Made by a program: the position numbers and the translations under genes. The notes beneath the pieces are model-generated. The model did no database searches. It had not been told where the DNA came from and worked only from the letters and a program-made list of their open reading frames with translations. From Fodinibacter sp038258215 (GTDB taxonomy: Bacteria > Actinomycetota > Actinomycetes > Actinomycetales > Dermatophilaceae): a stretch of 64,000 nucleotides of DNA. The DNA lies in NCBI GenBank assembly GCA_038258215.1, contig JBBSQC010000013.1, positions 1 through 64,000 of the forward strand, read 5' to 3'. Shown piece by piece: positions 43,507-49,834 of this stretch (position 1 is its first letter; each line of letters starts with the position of its first letter).

Positions 43507-43797
43507 ATGACCGCCAACGACCTGGTACTGACCGTCGAGTGCCACACCTGTCCGGTGCGCGAGCTGCAGTGCGGAGATTGCATGGTGCCCGTGCTGCTCG
43601 AGCTGACGGCCCACGCGCCACCGCCCGAGCAGGTGCTCGACCGGGAGGAGCGCAGCGCGGTGACCCGCCTCGTGCGGGCAGGCCTAGCGAGTGCGGAGTC
43701 GGCCTCCGCGGCCCGCGTGCACCTGGACGCTCACCCGCCGCAGGTCTGGGGGCAGACCGCGCATGAGGGCGCGGAGGGTGGCTGGGCCGTCGGCTGA
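43507..43797 (+). CDS. Small protein with a four-cysteine knuckle
   Basis: A 96-residue protein whose N-terminus holds ECHTCPVRELQCGDCMV, a C-x2-C-x6-C-x2-C arrangement suited to a zinc or iron-sulfur site. The remainder is helical (LDREERSAVTRLVRAGLAS) and Ala-rich. Short proteins with the same cysteine pattern are common in actinobacteria without a known role. GAAAGGAG lies about 6 nt before the ATG at 43507, a strong ribosome site. Confidence 0.82.
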   Translation: MTANDLVLTVECHTCPVRELQCGDCMVPVLLELTAHAPPPEQVLDREERSAVTRLVRAGLASAESASAARVHLDAHPPQVWGQTAHEGAEGGWAVG

Positions 43798-43948
43798 GGC
43801 TGGAGCTCCTCGGCCGAGGTGTCCGGCGCGCGAGCCGCTGGGGACGAGCTGCGACGCGAGGTCGGGACAGCCGTCGCCCAACTGACGTGTCCATCCTCAG
43901 CCCTGGGGGTTTCGCTCTCGTGCCGACGACCGCGAGTTCCTTCGGCCA

Positions 43949-43973
43949 GGTTTATCGGGTGACCCGATAAACC
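43949..43973. promoter_or_regulatory. Perfect 25-bp palindrome (operator or terminator)
   Basis: GGTTTATCGGGT and ACCCGATAAACC are exact 12-bp inverted arms around a single G. The element is AT-richer than its surroundings and lies in the 259-nt gap between the cysteine-knuckle gene and the 3' end of the YoeB toxin gene. With no spacer it suits a dimeric regulator site better than a hairpin, but no regulator gene is adjacent except the toxin-antitoxin pair. Confidence 0.5.
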
Positions 43974-44056
43974 CCGGCCCTGCGGGACAAGCCTTCTCGT
44001 GCACACCCGGGGCTTCTCGGGGTATGCCGGCGTGTTCGCCCATCTGCCGCAGCGCG

Positions 44057-44314
44057 CTATCCGTAGTGGTAGCGGCAGGCGGCGATCCTGATCTCGTCGC
44101 CGACGAGCTTGTACACCAGGCGGTGTTCGTCGGTGATGCGTCTGGACCAGTAGCCGGCGAAGTCGTGCTTGAGCGCCTCGGGTTTTCCGATTCCCTCGTT
44201 GCCGTTTCGCTGGGTCTCTGTGAGCAGCGTGTTGACTCGCTTCAGTACTCGGCGGTCTTGGATCTGCCACCACAGGTAGTCCTGCCAGGCGTTCTCGTCC
44301 CAGACGAGCAGCAC
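44057..44314 (-). CDS. yoeB: Txe/YoeB family toxin (mRNA interferase)
   Basis: An 85-residue RelE-fold toxin that cleaves mRNA on the ribosome. It carries the family's WDENAWQDYLWWQIQDRRV start, the catalytic region KHDFAGYWSRRITDEHRLVYK and the C-terminal RYHYG with the two catalytic aromatic/His residues. GTG 44314 starts one base after the antitoxin stop, the normal antitoxin-toxin order. Both genes are on the minus strand in an accessory stretch. Confidence 0.93.
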   Translation of the reverse strand: MLLVWDENAWQDYLWWQIQDRRVLKRVNTLLTETQRNGNEGIGKPEALKHDFAGYWSRRITDEHRLVYKLVGDEIRIAACRYHYG

Positions 44315-44315
44315 G

Positions 44316-44573
44316 TCAGTCGGTCTCGATCAGGTCGTGTGACTCGCCCCGGCCCGACTCCAGGCGTTCCATCGCGTCCAGGAGGCGTCGCGCGTTGGTG
44401 GGTGAACGCATCAGGTACGCGGTCTCGCGCAGGGACTCGTAGTCCTCGAGGGAGACGATGACCACCGGTTCGTGACCAGAGCGGGTGATGATCACTTCCT
44501 CACGGTCGTTGGCAACGCCGTCGAGCACCTCCGCGTAGTGTGCACGGGACTCGGTGTAGCTCATCGTCTTCAT
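44316..44573 (-). CDS. yefM: YefM/Phd family antitoxin
   Basis: An 85-residue antitoxin that neutralises YoeB and represses the operon. The N-terminal DNA-binding half is MKTMSYTESRAHYAEVLDGV, with VVIVSLEDYESLRETAYL; the acidic C-terminal tail wraps the toxin. AGGAGGT lies 5 nt before the ATG at 44573. The frame stays open far upstream, but the strong ribosome site and the family length fix this start. Confidence 0.93.
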   Translation of the reverse strand: MKTMSYTESRAHYAEVLDGVANDREEVIITRSGHEPVVIVSLEDYESLRETAYLMRSPTNARRLLDAMERLESGRGESHDLIETD

Positions 44574-44583
44574 CGAAACCTCC

Positions 44584-44601
44584 TGTACGGAAAACTGTAC
44601 G
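44584..44601. promoter_or_regulatory. YefM-YoeB operator: paired TGTAC cores
   Basis: TGTACG occurs at 44584-44589 and 44596-44601, 12 nt apart, just upstream of the antitoxin ribosome site. Characterised yefM-yoeB operators contain paired TGTACA cores at 12-bp spacing, and five of six bases match in both copies here. This supports autoregulation by the complex. Confidence 0.7.
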
Positions 44602-44795
44602 TGAGCCCTCGGTGGGACGCAGACGCCGAGCCAGTGGAGATTCACGCTCTTGCCGCGCAGAGTGCGGGACTTCCCGACACTCTCAAGGGTCGATCCATCG
44701 GATCCTGTGGTCTGAGTGGGGTCAGTTCTGGCCGCCAGGCGGGGGCAAATCACGTAGTCAAACGGGTCTGGCCCCACCTTGGCTAGGCTGATCAC

Positions 44796-45071
44796 ATGGG
44801 TTTCACCAGTGATGAGCACAGTGTCACGATCGGCGGCTCGACCGTCGTCGTCAACGGGAAGACAGGGCCCGTCCACGCCACCTGGGCGCTGTTCGTCGAT
44901 GAGCAAGAAGTCGACACGGCCAAAGCGGCGGGTGACTTCACCCTGCGAGGTGCACTCGGTGATGGCAGCGGCGTGGAGGCTGCCGTGCACCAGAGCCTTG
45001 TCGGGCCGACTCGTGTGGTCATCACGCACGATGGGGCCGTAGTCGCGCACTTCAAGGGCTTCGTCGCCTGA
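44796..45071 (+). CDS. Small protein of unknown function
   Basis: A 91-residue, beta-rich-looking protein (FTSDEHSVTIGGSTVVVNGK ... GPTRVVITHDGAVVAHFKGF) without cysteines or recognisable motifs. TAGGCT (44784-44789) stands 6 nt before the ATG, the leaderless pattern seen for many genes of this window, which is the main reason for calling it. It is divergent from the toxin-antitoxin operon and may be a local accessory gene. Confidence 0.65.
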   Translation: MGFTSDEHSVTIGGSTVVVNGKTGPVHATWALFVDEQEVDTAKAAGDFTLRGALGDGSGVEAAVHQSLVGPTRVVITHDGAVVAHFKGFVA

Positions 45072-45294
45072 ACGGAGCCCTTCGGCTCGGCCGCGCCGGC
45101 GGTAGGTAGGCACCAGGGTCCCACCTCGGTATCGGGGCCGGTCCGCGATGCTCGGCACGAGAAGTGCCGCATCCTTTGCGTCGCGGGGCGCCTTGCCATC
45201 TCGGCGGCCCGCTTTCCCCATCTGCCGCAGACTGCGTGCTGCAGCTTCCCACGTGAGGCGGGACAGCACCGCGGTCGTGGCATACGTTGACGTC

Positions 45295-45531
45295 ATGGAG
45301 TGGAAGAGCCTGCGTAGCGAAGCGTTGACCGTCGTGCTGATGCTCGGTGTCTTCACGCTGGTGCCACTCCTGTTCGGCAATCCGCTGCCGACGTCGCGGA
45401 CCTATGTCCTGCTCACCCTCGGACTTATCGCCGTTCGGGCGTCAGTCCATATCGCACCGGCCCTGTGGCGTCGCTGGCGCGGGCCGCGCGCACCCCGCCC
45501 CGAACTACCTACCGGGCGATACGGGCCTTGA
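45295..45531 (+). CDS. Small membrane protein of unknown function
   Basis: A 78-residue protein with two predicted TM helices (about 10-28, ALTVVLMLGVFTLVPLLFG, and 35-52) and a basic, Pro/Arg-rich tail. TACGTT (45283-45288) lies 6 nt before the ATG, suggesting leaderless expression. The frame is open upstream to 45148, but that part is Ser/Arg/Ala filler. Function is unknown. Confidence 0.6.
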   Translation: MEWKSLRSEALTVVLMLGVFTLVPLLFGNPLPTSRTYVLLTLGLIAVRASVHIAPALWRRWRGPRAPRPELPTGRYGP

Positions 45532-45604
45532 CCCGAGGACCACAGATTCCGAAGGCCGCTAGGTCCGCCCTCGCCGCGACGAGTGAGTCGAGTCGGTAGC
45601 GCGA

Positions 45605-46327
45605 TCACTTCTGGTTGTCGACGATCTCGCGGATGACCTCGGTTCCGGTGGGGTCCATCTCGAAGGTTCGCTCGGGTCCGGCGGCAGCGGCGGCAAGGGC
45701 GGCGAGGGTGGGGGTGCCGGTGAGCAGCTGGGCTGCTTCGGAGTCCTCGAACACCGGAAGGCTCAGGGCTCCCTCATCGTCGATGCTCGCGATCAGGGCG
45801 CCGTCGCCGACGATGCCGTAGACCCGGGGGTCGTAGGCGAACACGGGCGACTTCTCGAGGAAGAGCGCGACATGGCCCAGTCCACGCAGATCTCGCTCGA
45901 CTGCCTTGGCGTCGACATCCGGACCGAAGCTGATTCCAACGGTGAGCGGGCTGCCCTTGATGGCCTCTCCGCTCACGACCTGATCTACGGCGAAGGAGGC
46001 TTCGACCGTCTTCCACGCTGCGTCAGGATCGTCGAAGTCTGCTTCCTGGCCGCCAGGGGCGTCACCTCCGGGGACTGTGAAGGCGCGGCCCGGGGCAACC
46101 GACTCGAAACGGCCCACGACCACGGCGGCGGTCAACGAACTCGCGGGGGCGTCACCGACGCTGTACCGCGTGTTCGCCAAGAGGCCGTCCAACGAGTCGA
46201 ATGACCTGGTACCGCTGGTGCCTTCATGCCGGTCGCGGAGGAACTCAAGCGTTCCCGCGCTCAGCGAGCAACTCGTCGACAACATCGCCACCACCGCGAC
46301 GAGCACGGTCCATCTCCACCTAGACAC
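45605..46327 (-). CDS. Putative lipoprotein of unknown function
   Basis: A 240-residue protein with a short lipoprotein signal: VSRWRW, a hydrophobic core TVLVAVVAMLST and a lipobox-like STSC. The mature part contains VVVGRFESVAPGRAF and DQVVSGEAIKGSPLTVGISFG, reminiscent of small surface lipoproteins, but I cannot assign a family. GTG 46327 is chosen because AAGGAGGT lies about 6-7 nt upstream and the signal peptide then starts correctly. It follows the gene ending at 46366 by 38 nt. Confidence 0.7.
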   Translation of the reverse strand: MSRWRWTVLVAVVAMLSTSCSLSAGTLEFLRDRHEGTSGTRSFDSLDGLLANTRYSVGDAPASSLTAAVVVGRFESVAPGRAFTVPGGDAPGGQEADFDDPDAAWKTVEASFAVDQVVSGEAIKGSPLTVGISFGPDVDAKAVERDLRGLGHVALFLEKSPVFAYDPRVYGIVGDGALIASIDDEGALSLPVFEDSEAAQLLTGTPTLAALAAAAAGPERTFEMDPTGTEVIREIVDNQK

Positions 46328-46365
46328 CCGACACCTCCTTCCGCTCACCGGGTCCTTCGCAGGTG

Positions 46366-46716
46366 TCATCGGATCGATGAAAGACATCCGCCTTGGCGAC
46401 GGCGGGTAAGACACAAAGAGCCCCCGGCTGACGACCATGGCTCCGGCGCGTCGTCCGCACGATGCCACTTTCGCGCCGCGGACTCGTCCCATCGCAGGAA
46501 GTCGGCTGCTCCGGCCAGCACGTAGTCGGCGTCGTACTCGGCGTCCGGGCGCTCCAGCCACCTCCACATCGCGCTGAACGTCTCGCCCAAGGTCCATCCT
46601 CGCCACGGAGATCGGACCAGCCACAACCGACCCCCGAGCTCCGGCTCGTCTCGCAGCCGCCGAAGCTCGGGGACCCCAGCAACGACATCCGGCACTACTG
46701 GCACATCACCGGTCAT
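46366..46716 (-). CDS. Hypothetical protein
   Basis: A protein of about 116 residues (MTGDVPVVPDVVAGVPEL ...) rich in Trp and acidic residues: GRLWLVRSPWRGWTLGETF and WRWLERPDAEYDADYVLAGA. No family is recognised. The start is uncertain: ATG 46716 is used here, with ATG 46731 and a GTG/ATG further upstream possible, and no clear ribosome site for any. Amino-acid composition looks like a real protein rather than a shadow frame. Confidence 0.5.
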   Translation of the reverse strand: MTGDVPVVPDVVAGVPELRRLRDEPELGGRLWLVRSPWRGWTLGETFSAMWRWLERPDAEYDADYVLAGAADFLRWDESAARKWHRADDAPEPWSSAGGSLCLTRRRQGGCLSSIR

Positions 46717-46870
46717 GCCTGATGGTGACATCTCCAAATGCGACGAACAGCCGACATCGAGACGCGCACTCATCTGCCGGAATTCGGTACGACGCGGGCT
46801 GCCGCGATTGCCTCGTCAACCCGCCTGTGTGCTGGTGTCCGGGGGCTCGCCCCGACCGGGGTGCAGCGGG

Positions 46871-47518
46871 TCAGCCGCCGTTCAACCGGTGCACCGAGAC
46901 CGCGTAGTCCCCACCCGGACGGAAGGGGTCCCGGTCCCACGTGGAGTAGCGCGCGATGAAGGACAGACCGCTCGCGGTGGCCAACCGGTCGTAGTCGGCG
47001 AGGTTCACCACGGCCGCCGCCTCCGGCAGCGAGCCGCCGATCCCGAAGCCGGCGACGAGGCTGCCTCCGGGAGCGAGGTGGGCGGTCAGCCGTTCGAGCG
47101 CCGCCGACAGTGTGCCGTCGGCGAGGTAGGGGACGACGTTGCCGGCCAGGAGCACGACGTGGAACTCCTGCTCGAAGCGGAGGTCGAGCGTGGCGAGGTC
47201 GGCCACGACGAACCGGGTGTCGTCGTCCTCGTCGGCCAGCGCGACGAGGTCGGGGTCGGCGTCGACCCCGATGGCCAGGTGCCCGAGGCGGGTCAGCTCG
47301 CTGGCGACCCGGCCGAACCCGCACCCGGCGTCGAGGACCCGGGAGGGGGGAGGGGCCAGCTGGGTGACGAACCGGGCCTCACCGTGGAGGTCCTCACCCT
47401 CGGCCTCGAGGTCGAGGAACCGCTGGCGGTAGGCGCGGGCCGCCTCACGACCGGACTGGAGGGCGGACCACCGCGTCGGGGGACCGGAGGGGGCGGGGCG
47501 GGAGCTCATGGGCCACAT
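46871..47518 (-). CDS. Class I SAM-dependent methyltransferase
   Basis: A 215-residue methyltransferase with motif I VLDAGCGFGRVASELTRLG, the acidic loop IGVDADPDLVALAD, and ADLATLDLRFEQEFHVVLLAGNVVPYL (motifs II-III region). The substrate is unknown. ATG 47518 is given; ATG 47509 is equally possible and neither has a convincing ribosome site. It lies 38 nt downstream of panB on the same strand. Confidence 0.87.
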   Translation of the reverse strand: MWPMSSRPAPSGPPTRWSALQSGREAARAYRQRFLDLEAEGEDLHGEARFVTQLAPPPSRVLDAGCGFGRVASELTRLGHLAIGVDADPDLVALADEDDDTRFVVADLATLDLRFEQEFHVVLLAGNVVPYLADGTLSAALERLTAHLAPGGSLVAGFGIGGSLPEAAAVVNLADYDRLATASGLSFIARYSTWDRDPFRPGGDYAVSVHRLNGG

Positions 47519-47556
47519 GGCGGTTGGACGTACTGGATCCGGTGCCGGTTTCCCGG

Positions 47557-48423
47557 TCACGCCTCGAAGGAGTGTTCGGCTGCGGGGAACGTGCCGGCGG
47601 CGACGTCGGCGGCATACGCCTCGGCCGCTCCTCGCAGGTCGCCCCGCAGGTCGGCGTACTTCTTCACGAAGCGCGGAGCCCGCCCGCCGCGGAGCCCGGC
47701 CATGTCCTGCCAGACGAGCACCTGGGCGTCGCAGTCGGGGCCGGCGCCGATCCCGATCGTCGGGATGCGCAGTGCGGCGGTGACCCGTGCGGCCGCCGGC
47801 GCGGGCACCATCTCCATGACGACCGCGAAGCAACCGGCCGCCTCCAGGGCGAGGGCGTCCTCGAGCAGCCGGTCGGCGTGCTCGCCGCGACCCTGCACCT
47901 TGTAGCCGCCGAGCACGTGCTCACTCTGCGGCGTGAAGCCGATGTGGCCCATGACCGGAATGCCGGCCCGCACGAGCAGCTCCACCTCGGGGACCATCGG
48001 TTTGCCGCCCTCGAGCTTCACGGCGTGGGCCAGTCCCTCCTTCATGAACCGGGTGGCGGTCGCCAGGGCCTGCTGCGGGCTGGCCTGGTAGGAGCCGAAG
48101 GGGAGGTCGGCCACGACCATCGCCCGACGAGCCGAGCTCGTCACGGCCCGCACCAGCGGGATGAGGTGGTCCACCGTCACCGGCACGGTGGTCTCGAAGC
48201 CGAAGACGTTGTTGCCGGCCGAGTCACCGACGAGCAGTGCCGGGATGCCGGCCTCGTCGAAGATCTCCGCGGTGTACATGTCGTACGCCGTGAGCATGAC
48301 CCACTTCTCGCCGCGTTCCTTCATCTGCTGGAGGTGTGGCACCCGGATCCGGCGCTGGGGAGCCGTCTGGGCTCCGGTGCCGTACGGGGCGGTGCCTTCC
48401 GCGGCCGGGGGCTCGGTGCTCAT
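47557..48423 (-). CDS. panB: 3-methyl-2-oxobutanoate hydroxymethyltransferase
   Basis: A 288-residue pantothenate-pathway enzyme adding a hydroxymethyl group from methylene-THF to ketoisovalerate. Family motifs are MLTAYDMYTAEIFDEAGI, LLVGDSAGNNVFG (metal Asp), LPFGSYQASPQQA, AVKLEGG, GHIGFTPQSEH and GIGAGPDCDAQVLVWQDMAG. The ATG at 48423 has TAGGAT 6 nt upstream on the minus strand, so it is probably leaderless. panB is divergent from glnA2; the same pair is close together in mycobacteria (Rv2225 and Rv2222c). Confidence 0.95.
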   Translation of the reverse strand: MSTEPPAAEGTAPYGTGAQTAPQRRIRVPHLQQMKERGEKWVMLTAYDMYTAEIFDEAGIPALLVGDSAGNNVFGFETTVPVTVDHLIPLVRAVTSSARRAMVVADLPFGSYQASPQQALATATRFMKEGLAHAVKLEGGKPMVPEVELLVRAGIPVMGHIGFTPQSEHVLGGYKVQGRGEHADRLLEDALALEAAGCFAVVMEMVPAPAAARVTAALRIPTIGIGAGPDCDAQVLVWQDMAGLRGGRAPRFVKKYADLRGDLRGAAEAYAADVAAGTFPAAEHSFEA

Positions 48424-48486
48424 GCTCGGATCCTATCCGCGCGTGGCGGTTACCCGACGGAAACACGGGTGCGGCAGGATCGACAC

Positions 48487-49824
48487 ATGGATCGCCAGCA
48501 GGAGTTCGTCCTCCGCACCATCGAAGAGCGCGACGTCCGCTTCGTGCGGCTGTGGTTCACCGACGTGCTCGGCACGCTGAAGTCGGTCGCCGTCGCACCG
48601 GCCGAGCTCGAGGGGGCCTTCAGCGAGGGCATCGGCTTCGACGGGTCGGTCATCGAGGGCTTCGCCCGGGTCTACGAGGCCGACATGCTCGCCAAGCCCG
48701 ACCCGAGCTCCTTCCAGGTGCTTCCGTGGCGCGGGGAGAGCCCCGGCACCGCGCGGATGTTCTGCGACATCACCCTCCCGGACGGGACCCCGTCGATGTC
48801 CGACCCGCGCAACGTGCTCCAGCGGGCGCTGACCAGGGCGAGCGACATGGGCTTCACCTTCTACACCCACCCAGAGATCGAGTTCTTCCTGTTCAAGCAG
48901 GGGTGGGTGCCGGGGGAGCGACCCGAGCCGATCGACCAGGGCGGCTACTTCGACCACGTGCCGCACGGCAACAGCCACGACTTCCGGCGCGCCGCCATCA
49001 CGATGCTCGAGACGATGGGCATCTCGGTGGAGTTCAGCCACCACGAGGGCGCTCCGGGGCAGAACGAGATCGACCTGCGCTACGCCGACGCGCTGTCCAC
49101 CGCGGACAACATCATGACCTTCCGGGCCGTCATCAAGGAGGTCGCCCTCGAGCAGGGCATCTACGCCTCCTTCATGCCCAAGCCCTTCGCCGAGCACCCC
49201 GGCTCGGGCATGCACACCCACCTCTCGCTGTTCGAGGGCGACACCAACGCCTTCCACGAGCCGGGCGCGCCCTACCAGCTCTCCAAGACGGGGCGCCAGT
49301 TCATCGCGGGGCTGCTGCACCACGGCGCGGAGATCACCGCCATCACCAACCAGTGGGTCAACTCCTACAAGCGGCTGTGGGGCGGGGGCGAGGCCCCGGC
49401 TCACCTCACCTGGGGGCACAACAACCGGTCGGCCATGATCCGGGTGCCGATGTACAAGCCGAGCAAGGGCAACAGCACGCGGGTCGAGGTGCGCTCCATC
49501 GACACCGCCTGCAACCCCTACCTCACCTTCGCGGTGCTCCTCTCGGCCGGGCTCAAAGGCATCGAGGAGGGCTACGACCTCCCCCCCGAGACCCAGGACG
49601 ACGTCTGGAGTCTGACGTCCTCCGAGCGGCGGGCGATGGGCATCAAGCCGCTGCCGGCCAGCCTCCACGAGGCGATCGGCGTCATGGAGTCCAGCGAGCT
49701 GGTGGCCGAGACCCTCGGCGAGCACACCTTCGACTTCTTCCTGCGCAACAAGCGGGCCGAGTGGGACGACTACCGCAACCAGGTCTCCGCCTTCGAGCTC
49801 GAGCGCTACCTGCCGCGCCTGTGA
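48487..49824 (+). CDS. glnA2: Glutamine synthetase, GlnA2-type
   Basis: A 445-residue type I glutamine synthetase (or gamma-glutamyl ligase of that fold). Catalytic features are FGFDGSVIEG-type block GIGFDGSVIEGFARV, EIEFFLFKQGW, GQNEIDLRYADAL, GSGMHTHLSL, and NRSAMIRVP with RVEVRSIDTACNPYL. GlnA2 proteins of actinobacteria can act on amines or other acceptors rather than ammonia. GGYDLPPE-like EEGYDLPPE occupies the position of the adenylylation loop, and glnE follows 10 nt later. A GCAGGA site precedes the ATG at 48487. Confidence 0.92.
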   Translation: MDRQQEFVLRTIEERDVRFVRLWFTDVLGTLKSVAVAPAELEGAFSEGIGFDGSVIEGFARVYEADMLAKPDPSSFQVLPWRGESPGTARMFCDITLPDGTPSMSDPRNVLQRALTRASDMGFTFYTHPEIEFFLFKQGWVPGERPEPIDQGGYFDHVPHGNSHDFRRAAITMLETMGISVEFSHHEGAPGQNEIDLRYADALSTADNIMTFRAVIKEVALEQGIYASFMPKPFAEHPGSGMHTHLSLFEGDTNAFHEPGAPYQLSKTGRQFIAGLLHHGAEITAITNQWVNSYKRLWGGGEAPAHLTWGHNNRSAMIRVPMYKPSKGNSTRVEVRSIDTACNPYLTFAVLLSAGLKGIEEGYDLPPETQDDVWSLTSSERRAMGIKPLPASLHEAIGVMESSELVAETLGEHTFDFFLRNKRAEWDDYRNQVSAFELERYLPRL

Positions 49825-49834
49825 GGAGGCCCTG

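Noticed and set aside
45148..45294. Upstream in-frame start for the small membrane protein
   Set aside because: The added part is low-complexity Ser/Arg/Ala sequence, and the TACGTT hexamer at 45283-45288 fixes the ATG at 45295.
44574..45380. N-terminal extension of the antitoxin frame to 45380
   Set aside because: A strong AGGAGGT before ATG 44573, the operator at 44584-44601 and the family length place the start at 44573; the extension overlaps two small genes on the other strand.
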